Below are positions 11,501-24,200 of a stretch of 64,000 bases of DNA, piece after piece (within the stretch, counting starts at the first letter, position 1; every line of letters begins with the position of its first letter). This stretch comes from Steromphala cineraria (lineage: Eukaryota; Mollusca; Gastropoda; Trochida; Trochidae), in NCBI GenBank assembly GCA_916613615.1, contig OU744725.1, positions 61,698,575 to 61,762,574 of the forward strand, read 5' to 3'. Both the position numbers and the translations under genes were made by a program. The notes below the pieces were generated by a model, which was not told where the DNA came from, searched no databases, and worked only from the letters and a program-made list of their open reading frames with translations.

Positions 11501-13182
11501 GAAATAAACAATTATCATTTTCTTGAGATTCTAAATTATGTATATCGTTAAAAAATGTGCGAGAAATTGAATGAACAGTGACGCATTCTGCGTGGTAGTT
11601 ATCCAACTTTATTGCACAAAACAACTCAATGAAAATTATGAATAACATTAGATATGGTAATGCTTCCAGGAAGAGCAATCACAAGCAGACTATTTATTTT
11701 ATGATCAGCGATGAAATACTGGGTTTTATCGGTGAAATAAACTGTCTATCAGGCAACAGTGACGATATATGATATTTTTACTGTGACCAGTGACGATATA
11801 TTATATTGTCACTAGTCATGTGCCGAAACTACTTTCAGTCATGTCAATAACAGGGAGTAGCTTTCAAGTCATGTTAATTACACAATTCATTAAAAAATCA
11901 TATATTATCTAATATCAAATATATTTATCTGTTGATTTTTAATCATCACTTTTTAGTTTGTGAATAAACTTCTAAACAACAGATAAAGATCGCTTTTGTG
12001 ATATAAATATATAAAGAAAAACACAATTGAGCTTACACAACTATTGATTGATAGTTGCGAAATATGGTCGATTTGGGCTGTCGTATATTCAATCGAATTT
12101 GAGGGGTACCCAGCTGTTACCTCCCCTCCTGGCAGTTAGAGGGCGCCATCAGAAGTACTTCCGATTGGAATGGAGAGAGGGATGATTGCGAGACAAACTT
12201 GGTGAATTGTTGGTAAGCTTGTTGATTTAGTAAAGCTATGAAGTAAAGAAGACTGGTAAAATGGCGAGTTTGCCGATATTTGTTTTTGGCAAGGCGAAGA
12301 AAAAGCGGCGAATTCCAGACGTCTAATACATGCTGAGTGACAACGGGTACACACGTGCATATAAACGTGCATGGTTCAACTTGCGCCAGTTTTATAGAAG
12401 AGCGCAGCCATGAAAAACGATGTTTTTGATGTCTAGTCGGGTCCTTTTTACACCCTGTTTTCGGTGATTATCACCGATAATAGAGATTATACCTGTTTTC
12501 GGGGGTGTCCCGAACCTGACTAAAGCATTAATGTCTGTCTAAAGTAGAGTTATGACAGAGATATTTTGGGATATGATGCAGAATATTATACAATTATAGA
12601 CTGGTGGTGAGGTCAATACCTGTTTATATGGACTTGTGGAAAACAATATTGACCAAGAATGAAGTCTGAGGTCGATATTGTTTTCCTTGGGTCTATAAAA
12701 ACAGGTATTGACCAAATTCACCAGTTCAAAATTGTTCTATTATGTTTAAAAAAGAAAAGAAAATAGAAATATACAGCAATGAGCGGCATTTCCGCTCGAT
12801 TGTTGGCAAGGACAGATCAATGATGTCATTGTAACAATAGTATGACATCATAAAACAACAGTTTTGATGTCATCGACTCTATTTCTAGTAACCCAAGTCA
12901 ATATCACTTTTGGTCGGACTCAGGGTCAAGGGGGCCAAATCAATATCACTCTCTGTCGACTGTGACATGACCAATTCTTGACCTATCGGATTGCCGAAAA
13001 TTACGCTCACATAATAAACAGATTAGTTGCCTGGGAGATACCATGACTATAATCGTAGAGACAATACCTCCGTCGATGGGTTTGCTGATAGAGTACTGTG
13101 TGTAGGGGATCTCCTCATCTCGCTGTGACCTGATGTTGCTGCCCGGTACCCCTGCTGGGAGGTTGCTCTGGTCCGAGCCCAT
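8360..13182 (-). CDS. BORCS5: BORCS5, BORC complex subunit 5 (3 coding exons, 227 aa)
   Basis: BORCS5 (also LOH12CR1/myrlysin) anchors the eight-subunit BORC complex to the lysosomal surface, where BORC recruits ARL8 and kinesin for outward lysosome transport. Coding exons on the minus strand are 13182-13068, 9943-9606 and 8590-8360; all junctions are GT..AG and phases agree (115+338+231 nt). The start MGSDQS carries the N-myristoylation signal (Gly2 with Ser6) expected of the family. Exon 2 has the DIVVVA motif and CLRYQEHL..EAVAFDQNAL, near-identical to the vertebrate core. Exon 3 gives the predicted coiled-coil segment (ERQRKYNKYAEQ) and the C-terminal LEPFSMK. Human BORCS5 is 196 aa; the extra length is in the linker after the first 20 residues. 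Introns contain elements at 8774-9420, 10039-12518 and 12585-13015. Confidence 0.95.
8774..9152 (+). mobile_element. Hairpin-plus-CRE element (group E, copy 1)
   Basis: In BORCS5 intron 2. An imperfect palindrome runs 8774-8908: ATTACCTGAGTAGTGTGTCA against TGACACACTACCTTGGGTAA. It is followed by a TTTATTACT spacer, then GGTGACGTCACG and TTATGACGTTG (CRE-like), then GCAAAAGTGATATT, and finally GGGTAATGATA. The same order of parts recurs in four other places with different stem sequences. Non-coding. Confidence 0.55.
9190..9420 (-). mobile_element. Pearl-like element remnant
   Basis: Contains an (ACGG)n run (9358-9373) and an end that reads ACCCTCCGCAACTTCG then GCAGGGGATAA, similar in layout to the CCCCCGC-bounded core-repeat elements at 43921-44950 and 52408-52985. 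Only one degraded core repeat is visible. Confidence 0.5.
9606..9943 (-). CDS. BORCS5: BORCS5 coding exon 2
   Basis: 338 nt; acceptor ttgtag|ATTCTCC, donor AAAGAG|gtgggt. It encodes the conserved central region including HDIVVVAEG and LCLRYQEHLRQ. Confidence 0.95.
10039..12518. mobile_element. 2.48 kb element with about 400-bp terminal inverted repeats
   Basis: In BORCS5 intron 1. The left arm (10039-10440) and right arm (12118-12518) are near-perfect inverted copies, starting CAGGTTCGGGACACCCCCGA and ending with its complement. A 5-bp direct repeat ACTAA flanks both sides (10034-10038 and 12519-12523). The 1.7 kb interior has no significant ORF, so the element is non-autonomous. It carries CGGTATAAGGATCTATACCG, a small palindrome resembling the one at 30605-30630. 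Superfamily not assigned. High arm identity suggests either recent insertion or arm conversion. Confidence 0.85.
12585..13020 (+). mobile_element. Hairpin-plus-CRE element (group E, copy 2)
   Basis: In BORCS5 intron 1, ending about 50 bp from exon 1. The palindrome is 12600-12724 (CTGGTGGTGAGGTCAATACC against GGTATTGACCAAATTCACCAG). Then come three TGATGTCA/TGACATCA CRE-like sites, CAAGTCAATATCACTTT and GTCGGACTC. It is clearly homologous along its length to 33338-33770 in the ALKBH3 gene. Confidence 0.75.
13068..13182 (-). CDS. BORCS5: BORCS5 coding exon 1
   Basis: 38 codons plus one base, starting MGSDQSN. The donor is GGAG|gtattg. The ATG is the only one giving Gly2, which the family needs for myristoylation. 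Confidence 0.93.
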
Positions 13183-15066
13183 CTTCTAACCTAGGAGGCT
13201 GCCAAATAGCACATGATTGAAACATACCACATATGTAAACATAGCGTCGAACTGTAAAAATTAAAATATGCATACATATAAATGAGTTCAGAAGGAAATG
13301 CAAGTCATATTTTAGCATTGTTGACATTTATTCCCTCCATAATGACTGTTTCTTACCAGTTATGGTTACCTTAAGAAGTTGACATTTTCAATTATGGCAA
13401 ATGTTGAATTCAATTATCTTAGGGCTCTTTTAACAGATTTGCACTTTATATAAGGAGATAGGCTTAGAAACTCTTAGAAAACTTTTGCGCAAGTTGGGGT
13501 AATTTGCGTAATGTTTCTACAATATCAAAATATTGTGGGCTTGTATAATAATACTTTAGGCTTCATAAAATATTTGTTCCCTTGTTGTGTCTACATGTTT
13601 ATGATCATAACTTTTTATAATTTGTAAACATATATTAGTTAAAACTTTCAAGTAGTGTAAATCATATGGAATACGGTAACAAGAAAAGATAACTTTGTAC
13701 CTGATTGAACTTTCAGCACAACTATCTTCAAACAAAATTTAGAATCATCATTAAAATACTTAAATGCAATATTTACAGTGCGTCAGATTAGTATGAGGTT
13801 TTAACGAAAATCATAATTAAATTCTTATTTCAAATATTGTATAATCTCAATATTTTGTCTCCTAGTCGTCTGGCATAGCTTCAGTCAATTGTTTGATATG
13901 CATATCATAAAAACGTAATGAATTTTCAACCAATGGATCATCTCTTTTCAATAATCTTCATGCTAAGTAGCAGAAATTTTTAGTTAAAGACCCAATATCA
14001 AACTGCAATATTTTAAAAAGTATTAAAAAAAAATCTGGTACATAAATATACGCTAGAAAACCTTCCTCGCCGCGCACGACTAGATTTTATTTTATTTTTG
14101 TCCAAACCAGGCACTATAGTTGCCAAGTTTATACCTATCGGACACAATTGCGATAACTGAGACGCTGTGTAAAACCTACACACATAATGATGATGTCATC
14201 GAAAGCAGGTTTGTTAAAAGCTATGGCACTTTTTAAGGAGGTACTGTACTTTTGACGTCGAATTTAGTACCTTTTTATTGATTAAAACATGTTAATATGA
14301 GATCAAAATTTCGACTAAAGATTTTTTTTACAGAGTGATGTTATTTCTTTTCGCAATAGCTAAATTTCATCATGAACCGCATGCAAGTATGATAATGGGA
14401 CTTTATGTGACAAATATTTGAGTAAGTAGTAGCACGAGAATTGATCCAAATCCTAATGATAAAATTTTACAAGATATATTTAGATATTGGGTATTACATT
14501 TTGCGCACAAAAAGAGAACTGTATCATCACTGACATCAGAATCCTATCTGTAAGTTGTAACGAGAGAGTTGTCTGCACACTTTGACTTTCTCCCCTCGTA
14601 TTAATTTCATCATGATTTAAATTTGAATAGAATGTTATTTGAAACATTACAATCATATATTACATCAAACAACAGAATAGACCAAACAAAAACGGCATTT
14701 ACCTAATTAGAAATTTACAAGTTCATCTGACGATAAGATTTGTTGACATATCTCCCTGGACCTATCTCCCTTCGACTTCCTCATTCGTGATACAAAAACT
14801 AGGATTGAAGAGGTAAATGAGTTATGAAATCGGTTATATAGGTATGGGTGGTTTTACCTTGTATCAACACCACCCATGCTTGCGTTATTATTTACTAAAT
14901 TAATTTTTAATTATATATTTCATTTTATATCATTTGATTTTTTAAATATTCTAAAACTAATATATTTTTTCCGCTTTCGAAAGAGTAGAATAGTCCAGCT
15001 TTTATGTACTTCCGGTATGGCCGCTTCCATGTAAATAGTAAACACAAAGCTGAGGTATTTCATAAA
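13183..15066. other. Shared upstream region of BORCS5 and ALKBH3
   Basis: 1.9 kb between the two divergent start codons. It is AT-rich, with no repeat family recognised and no ORF worth calling. Divergent arrangement makes a bidirectional or paired promoter possible, but the distance is too great to assume a single one. Confidence 0.6.
15006..15032 (+). promoter_or_regulatory. Likely ALKBH3 promoter core (ETS and YY1-like sites)
   Basis: ACTTCCGG (ETS-family site) directly followed by TATGGCCGCTTCC, a YY1-like ATGGCCGC word, 35-60 bp upstream of the ALKBH3 ATG. Such pairs mark TATA-less housekeeping start sites in animals. Motif match only. Confidence 0.35.
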
Positions 15067-15270
15067 ATGAGTTCTGATAAGCGTAGAAGGGCTCGGGTTC
15101 AAGGGGGTTGGGCGCCACCGGCAAAATCCAACGTCAGATCTGACAGAGACAAGCCAAAAATGCCCGTAGGACCAGCGTGGTTGGGGAAAAACATTGACCA
15201 GGTCACACCGTCCCATTCAAAAGACACATCGTCACCAAAGAAATTCGTATTTGAGGAGCCGGAAACAGAG
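15067..15270 (+). CDS. ALKBH3: ALKBH3 coding exon 1
   Basis: 68 codons, starting MSSDKRRRARVQG; donor CAGAG|gtatga. An upstream in-frame ATG at 15004 exists, but the orthologue alignment starts at this one. Confidence 0.93.
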
Positions 15271-18200
15271 GTATGAACTTTGGAAGAGTCTAAACGGCAT
15301 CTGGTAGAAAACTCGTGACGTCATGGAATCTATTTTTAGCCTAGCGGTATCCCGTCTAGCCTGTACTGGAAAACCGAGTGCACTGCGCTATGGGAAACGT
15401 GTTGTAGAAAGACAGAACTTAGTATGTATTTGGAAAATAAACGCATGAAATAAATTAATAAAAGAGGTAAAATACCGCTATTGGCTTTTGTTTTATCATT
15501 GCAACATAGAGTATCTAGGTATCTCATAGAGTATCAGGGTATCCCATAGAGTAGAACGGTATCTCATAGAAACTCACGGTATCTCATAGATTATGTAGAT
15601 ATCTCATTGAGTATTTGGGTCTCTCATAAAATATAAGGGTATCCCATAGAATATCGGGATACCTCATAGAGACTCAGGGTATCTCATAAAGTTTCAGGGT
15701 ATCTCATAGAGTATCTATAGGTATCTCATAGAGTATCAGGGTATCTCATAGAGTATCTAGGTATCTCATAGAGTATCACGGTATCTCATAGATTATCAGG
15801 GTATCCCATAGAGTATCTAGGTATCTCATAGAGTATCAGGGTATCCCATAGAGTATATGGGTATCCCATAGAGTAGCAGGGTATCCCATAGAGTATCAGG
15901 GTATCCCATAGAGTATCAGGGTATCCCATAGAGTAGAACGGTATCTCATAGAGTATCTAGGTATCTCATAGATTATGTAGATATCTCATTAAGTATTTGG
16001 GTCTCTCATAAAATATAAGGGTATCCCATAGATTATCGGGATACCTCATAGAGACTCAGGGTATCTCATAGAGTTTCAGGGTATCTCATAGAGTATCTAG
16101 GTATCTCATAGAGTATCAGGGTATTTCATAGAGTATCTAGGTATCTCATAGAGTATCTAGGTATCTCATAGAGTATCTAGGTATCTCATAGAGTATCAGG
16201 GTATCCCATAGAGTATCAGGGTATCCCATAGAGTATCAGGGTATCCCATAGAGTATCAGGGTATCCCATAGAGTATCAGGGTATCTCAGAGTATCTAGGT
16301 ATCTCATAGAATATCAGGGTATCTCATAGAGTATCTAGGTATCCCATAGAGTAGCAGGGCATCCCATAGAGTATCAGGGTATCTCATAGAGTATCACGGT
16401 ATCTCATAGAGTATAACGGTATCTCATAGAGTATCACGGTATCTCATAGAGTATCTAGGTATCTCATAGAGTATCAGGGTATCTCATAGAGTATCAGGGT
16501 ATCCCATAGAGTATCAGGGTATCCCATAGAGTATCAGGGTATCCCATAGAGTATCAGGGTATCTCAGAGTATCTAGGTATCTCATAGAATATCAGGGTAT
16601 CTCATAGAGTATCTAGGTATCCCATAGAGTAGCAGGGCATCCCATAGAGTATCAGGGTATCTCATAGAGTATCACGGTATCTCATAGAGTATCACGGTAT
16701 CTCATAGAGTAGCATGGTATCGCATAGAGTATCAGAGTATCTCATAGAGTATCTATAGGTATTGCATAGAGTATCAGGGTATTTTGGAAAATCGTGTAGT
16801 GATTGTGTGTTGATCGTGAAGTGTCTGTGTTGTGATTGTGTTGATCGGGCTCAAGCCACTAGACACCATAGCAACAAAATCACTATACGAACTATAAACT
16901 GGACGTCTTGCAGCCGTACGGCTATCGTACTATTGTAAAATTAACCCATAAAATGCTACACTGTAGGACTACGATGACTACGAAAAGTACACGAAGTCAC
17001 CACGATTACTATACGATAGGGTTACAATCTTTGCACGATATGGCACATACTATGTTGTAGTATATATCCGGCACACGTTTCATTGGTGACAACGCATAAA
17101 GTAATTAGATGTAATTGAATACATGTTGTCTACTTCATTTCCACAACCTCGAAATACTCATACGTATTTTTCATATGGAAAAACGGAACAATTTTCAACG
17201 AATCTCTACAAATCCGGGGCATTTGAATGCGGAGATTATTTCCAAATGATATGCAATGGAATACATAGTTACATCAGCGATTGAGAAAATACGAGTCACT
17301 TCAAATGTATTAGTTAGAGTAACTATTATAAACAATATTTGAAGGTATTTATTTCAACAATTATATTTGTGTGGTACATGAACAATAACGTTTTCAGAGG
17401 TTTTGGCGGAGATATATATTCATGCAATATGCACATCAAGAATTGAAATATATCATAATTTTATAGTTGTGACAGTCGTGTTTAAATTATCAAAGGAACC
17501 CTCTCCTTGATCTTTTCAAATGAATCCATGAAGAAGTTATTATTATTTTTTTTTATTGATGTATCGTTTAAAACATATTTTTCATAAAATTACATTTTGA
17601 ATGACACATTTATCTAGTTTATATCTTCTATGGGTTATATTTGTTCCAATTTGAACTCTGTGTCGTAATTTATAATACCGATGGTCTTATTCAGTACCAC
17701 ATATTCGATATAGATAATTAATTTTGATGATGATGATATTTTATCGACCGTTTATCGGTTTTACTCTATACAGAATAGAAACCATTATAGTTTTTCTTAA
17801 CCTTCACTCATTAAACAGTTAAGAACTGTTTTCTATAATTATCTGGGGTTTTCAGTGACTATGATAAATTGGTGTTTACTATTTATGGACAGCTCTACAT
17901 CCTTTTCTCTCAATAACAACGCCTTCGAATAAATATGTGATGTAAGAATGTTATTAGCTACAGGTTAAAATTGGTCCTTTGATAAGCCTTTAACGAATGA
18001 ACTATGCCCGTAAAATCGAGGTAGTTTGTTTTATGATGGTAGTCTTGAATCGTCTTTTATCTTTCTACATTAAACCATCAAATTTTAATAATGCCATTGA
18101 CAAAACACCAATAATGTATACATTCGGTACTCTGAAGCCTCTTATTTTATTTTGCCTGTGTTGATTTGACTCTTGGTTTTCGACCATAATCTAAGTATGA

Positions 18201-21200
18201 CATTTCTGTTGTTATTACAAGCACACCGTAGGAACGTGTACGCCTGGAATTTGTTACACAACGGGAAGTGAACAAATTACTCTGCGAGAGATACGTTTGT
18301 TTTCGTGCATTTGGTGTAGTTTTTGGTCGATAAGTCGGTTTTCAGGTACTTATGAGAAAAAATATTTCTGGCTGTAAAATTGTAGAATTTAGTTAAAACA
18401 ATGTTGTTTTTAGAAATGAAAAGCTGGTCAGCATTTGGATATAAGAGGCACATTTAAGTTAGGTTTCATGCTGCAAAAAGATAAGTGCACATAAAAACGA
18501 TTGGTTAATTGTTTTAAATGAATAAATAAGTATTTCCAATCATATTTCCTTAAAGGGGCAGTAGCACGTTTTTAGGGGGAATATAAGGTGATGTCAGGAA
18601 AATGAAAATTAATGGTTCCAATTGAAAGACAATGTATTTAAACTATATGGAGCAGTAATAATTCAAATATTTAACGTAAAGTTTAGTCATGCGATTCCTT
18701 TTTCTTACAGAAAATGAATTAAAGGTGTTCACACAAAAATGGCGGCCTATGTATTTTATGTGAATCTTCATACTTTGTCCTCCGACTATGGATGATTGAC
18801 TTGTGTAATGACATTTTTGACACTGTCAAAATAATACATTTAACATTAACTGACAATTATCACTGAAAATTTTAGAATATAAAATTATCAAAAAACGTGC
18901 TACTGCCCCTTTAAACACTGGTACATATTGATCACAAGTCCAAATTTGTATCAAAATCCAAATTATAATCGCTGAGATATTTACATTCAAAGACAGCTGG
19001 TATGAAATCGTGGTGAACGCGTTACTAAAGAGACGATTGCGAAGTGGTGAACGAATTATATTTTCTTTTAGTGAACGAGTTACAGGGTCAACTTCAAGAA
19101 TAGCTCTTGATTGAAACACCTATAAAATGCTATAATCTGTTCTGAATGTTTCAGGAAACTCTTCCAAATGGAGCCGTATGCACGTGGTTATTGCTAGTAA
19201 TTATACAATAGCTTCTGCGGCGTCATTCAACACCTGAAAACGAACACTCACCTCAAAGTATAACAATTCACAAACTAAAACTCAGTGGAGTCACTTGAAC
19301 AATGAAATATGTTAGAATAGATTATAGATATGTATATCATAGGTTTAATTAACAGGCAGAGACGTCATTATTGTGTCTGAAGTACATTTTTCAAAACAAA
19401 AAGCTATTTCCGAACAGCATTAAGGACAAAGAATAATCAATCTTGCCATTACCAAACAACATATATACTAGTCAACATTTGTGTATTAAGCTTAAGCAAT
19501 AATGTAAGGGTGCATGGTTAATAGTTATGTTTTTCATTAAACAAACAATATCTTACTGACATTTTGCATCAAATTATGACAACGATGCAGTTTGATATGA
19601 GATTCAACGTGAAAGGCACATTTGAGCTCCCAATTGACATCTCATTCCAAAGAAAATATACATACTGCGGTTATATGTTCCTTAAATGTTTCATTGTTTA
19701 ATTACCGTGTAGGAATGTGATCTCAAGGGACGCTTTTTGGACAATTACATCATTATCGTGCATCATTGTTAAGTATAAACTATAGGGAATTCAACCCTGG
19801 TGACGATATGGGATACCCTGATACTCTATGAGATACCTAGATACTCTATGGGATACCGTGATACTCTATGAGGTACCCTGATACTCTATGAGATACCCTG
19901 ATACTCTATGGGATACCCTGATACTGCATGAAATACCGTGATACTCTATGAGATACCGTGATACTCTATGGGATACCCTGATACTCTATGAGATACCTAG
20001 ATACTCTATGGGATACCGTGATACTCTATGAGGTACCCTGATAATCTATGAGATACCGTGATTCTCTATGAGATACCTAGATACTCTATGGGATACCGTG
20101 ATACTCTATGAGGTACCCTGATACTCTATGAGATACCGTGATACTCTATGGGATACCCTGATACTGCATGAAATACCGTGATACTCTATGAGATACCGTG
20201 ATACTCTATGGGATACCCTGATACTCTATGAGATACCTAGATACTCTATGGGATACCGTGATACTCTATGAGGTACCCTGATACTCTATGAGATACCGTG
20301 ATACTCTATATGAGATACCCTGATACTGCATGAAATACCGTGAGTCTCTATGAGATACACTGATTAGTTGTTTTGCTACTATATGAGATGCCCTGCTTCA
20401 TTATGTGCGATCCACAGAATGAGAAATGGGTTATCGGTTGCCGGTTGGGTATCCTGATATAGTGTTCGAGATGACATGTTACCGTAACGATAGGGTATAT
20501 ATGTATAGTTCCATGCAGTGAACACCGTCGAAATATGGTATTTGTTAACAGCAATGTTCAGTTGCTATTGATAACATAAGCCAATTGCGGTATTGTCGTC
20601 CTTTTATCATCCATATATTACTTATATTTATTTCCCTTCTTGTACTGATAGCGCAGTCGCTCGGCTCTCTTGTACAGGCGAGACGGGATACCCTAAGCTA
20701 AAAATAGATTCGTTGACGTCACGAGTTTTCTACCAGATGCCGTTTAGACTCTTCCATGAACTTTTAATATAATTCAAACAATACAATTTGTCCTTAACTA
20801 TATCTGAAATTCTATATCAAGCAATCAACCATTTTGTATGTGACATCATCATTCAATGTCATGTCATTGCGATGACCAGCCAGGGGAGATAACCAGGACA
20901 GCTCTTCATACTTTGCGGTTATTGCCCGCGCCTTCTTAAAAGGCTACTCGCCAAACTTTGAAAAGCGTAGGCATCGTGGTACATGGTAACTTATGTTATG
21001 GTAATTCTCCCAATTAAAAAATCAATCAAGTTAGACAGGATTAATTATGCTGAGTTTCTACAACCCCGAAAGGTGGTTTTGTGAGGAATTACCTTCTCGA
21101 TAAAATGTCAAAATGATTTGATTGGCTATATCCCAAGTCGGGCCGGTCGAGAGAATCTAGCTTCTGAGCCCAGTTTACAGAATAGTATAGAGTTAGCGTA

Positions 21201-24200
21201 ACCTCCGTTCCTTGAGACAGGATGGGTTGAACGTGGTCGATGTATAAAAAAATGATTGATTATGCCTATTGTTATAATTTTATCTTTTCATTTAGTTTTT
21301 GATTACTAAACTTTTGTTTCAGATTCGACAGAAACCACCAGATCAAGTAATCACGTATGTGTTTTTCAAACTTGCACACCAGATCTTTTGACACTAGTTA
21401 AGTAGTGATATATAAGGTCATAGAATAAAGAATAGATTCATATCCTGTTATCTGTAGGCCAACCTAGCTGTTTTATAACAGTAGTTCAAAAGGAAACATT
21501 TGTTTCATGTTCGATTTCATTTTTGAGGCTAGACTGTATTTTACCATGTGCACATTGATCATTTTCATTTATACTATTATTTAGCCCTTGGATTCAAGTA
21601 CAATTTTCATCTTTTGCCGTAGGTTATTAGTAGACTATCTTTTTTAACCCTTAGATCCCTGTTAACTTTCTTTTGGGTTAGTTTGTGAAGCATAAGCTAT
21701 GGTAATCCATTGCAGTTGTTTATCACTGGCACTTAGTACAGTGTAGTACTCCCATTTTTTAAAAGTATTCACTAAAGAAGGAAAGATCGTAGTGTAGGTT
21801 CTGCAAATATTTTTGCGCCTTTGGCAAATAGTTCATCACTATCATCAACATTCACCTGCCATTGGCGTCACATTTAAAGATTCTCACATGTATTCTTTTC
21901 CATTTTGAATTTCAAAGTGAAATGTACCTGTGTGTTGGATAAAGTCAATGTGTACCATGCCTTTCTTACTGATAAGATATAGAGGATATTATATGAGTGT
22001 CCATGACATACTATGTTTACGACACAAGTGCCTAAATATAAGTATTTCTTGAGCGAGAGCGAGGGATATACTGATATTTAGGCACAAGTGTCATAAACAT
22101 AGTATGTCATGGGCACGAATATAATATTCTGTTTATTACCATAGTCCCAAAATTACAGAAAATACACAAAACATACTTCTCAGAATAGGCGGACTAGCTG
22201 CCGCTGACCCGTATATATTGTGACGTCATAGGTGAACCGTGATGTCAAAGCACTGTTTTTAACGTGACGTCACAATGCAAAAGTGATATTTTGCCCTAGG
22301 GCAACATATGAAAAATATGAACCTCGATATGACTGCCCTCGTAGGTAATAAAAGTCATTATCCGGTTTTCACTTGTAATTATGACTTGGAACCTTCCTTA
22401 TGTTACTATTCAACGTCGATTGGCTCTAAAATGATACTTTCCTGCAACAACCAATACTTCTCACTTAAAAAGACACTATTGATTAAGATAGGCATATGTG
22501 AGCCCCTACAACTCACATAGTGGCTCTTTAATTAAAAAAAAACATTAACACATTTGAAATGATAGAAAAGATTTTATCATATGATATGTGAGTTTTGTTT
22601 ATCAGGAAACCTGGTGTATATGATATCAGCACTGAACCATCAGGAGCTTCAAGGTTAGTTGCTTGATCATCTTCCTACGCAGAGCCTAAAAGGCCAGTTT
22701 CCAAACTGTCAGTTTTATGCCTTGCTGCATAGCCTTGAGTTTTCTGTGCTTGCTCTCTAGTCTGTAGGGGCACTATAGCAGCACAGAAAAGTAGAGTCTC
22801 TGCAGCAAGGCATAAAATGACAGTTTGAAAACTGGCCTTTTAGGCTCTGCGTAGGAAGATGTTGCTTGATATGAGAATTGACTTTTGAAACACAAGTATC
22901 AGTTAATATCATAGTGCAATACTGTATCTTCTTAGACATTCTCTCCTCACAGAGGCAGACATTCTCTCCCCACAGAGACAGACATTCTCTCCCCACAGAG
23001 GCAGATCAAGTCATGAAATGTTGATACAGCCTCTGTTCTATTATGCTGACCTTGTGGGAAAGAATGGGAGATGCCTGATTGGAGGCAATCAAAATTAGTT
23101 GTGCAATCAGCGACACTGTTCTAAAATCATTATTTTGGCTACTAAATGATGGCAAAGGCATTGTGATATGAACCACCCTTTCCATGCGAGAAGAATGATA
23201 ATGATTTAAAGAAATTCAAATGGATTGTGGTGCCCTTTTTCTCCGCCAGGGGAAACTGCCAGAACTCACGGTTTTCGACGTAATAGAACAGAGGCTGTAT
23301 CAACATTTCATGACTTGATCTGCCTCTGTGGGGAGAGAATGGGAGGCAGATTAAGTCGTGTTGATCTGCCTCTGTGGGGAGACAATGCCTCTTAGATAAT
23401 TCTGTTGAAATTGAACTGGTCATATTGTTCATGTAAAGTAACAAAAATATCATTTGGTTAAATAAATTTACTTTTTCACAATTTATTCTTCAAAACAATA
23501 AGTGAATGTCATCATATTGTATATCTGATCCATAGTGCAACAATATTTTTCCAATGTCCTTTTTTTCCCTAAGGTTACGGTATTTTCCAAACTTCATTGA
23601 AGCAAACGAAGCACAGAACATATTTGATCAGCTGTTTCATGAATGCCCTTGGCGGCAGAGATCTGACACATATGACGGCAAGGAATACCTCCAGCCTAGA
23701 CTCACGGCCTGGTTCGGTGACCTCCCTTACTCATATTCTGGTGTTACTCTTGATGTCAATAAAGAGGTATGTTACTGTTTTAAATACTGTTTTAACACCC
23801 TTTCAAATCATTCTTTTACCAATGGAATCTACAAGCTTTGGATGAGAGGACTTTGTAAGCAAAGTTGATATCCTGCTGTGTAGCATCTTCCCACGGCAAG
23901 GTGAAAACGTATCGAGCAACTCCTGGTTTCGACCTTGCCATCACAAGGTAGAAACCTGGTGATCCGGAGCAGCGACACCTATCATGCTCACGAGTTACGC
24001 CCCTTATCAGCTCTTTCAACAATAGCCAATGAAATTGCCGTTTACATTCGGAACAAATTTAAAATATTAACAGACGATCTTTTTGAAAACTATCCGAGTG
24101 AAATTTAATTTTAGATTTCAGTCCGCATGGTTGTTGTCATGTTTTTGATGAGCACCGAGAATGCAGAGAAGACAAACATTAATGTATCACTCAAATAAAG

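Larger units (their letters stand above)
15281..20756. mobile_element. 5.5 kb foldback-like element with minisatellite arms
   Basis: In ALKBH3 intron 1. The outer inverted repeats begin TGGAAGAGTCTAAACGGCAT (left, 15281) and end with its complement (right, to 20756), about 110 bp each side. Inside each arm is a long array of a 20-bp repeat: 15503-16782 in one orientation and 19808-20352 in the other. The flanks carry a perfect 7-bp direct repeat TGAACTT (15274-15280 and 20757-20763). The roughly 3 kb centre has no ORF and holds a later family A MITE (18554-18910). Long arms of short tandem repeats define foldback elements (Drosophila FB, sea urchin TU); the 7-bp duplication recalls Galileo of the P superfamily. 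Non-autonomous; no transposase is present. Confidence 0.88.

Noticed and set aside
15503..16782. CRISPR-like regular array
   Set aside because: The 20-bp units are contiguous with no unique spacers, and the setting is an intron of an animal gene; it is a minisatellite.
23816..24022. Minus-strand frame after ALKBH3 exon 4
   Set aside because: Looks weakly protein-like (SPGFYLVMARSKPG) but has no recognisable family and no clear splice partners; left out of the annotation.
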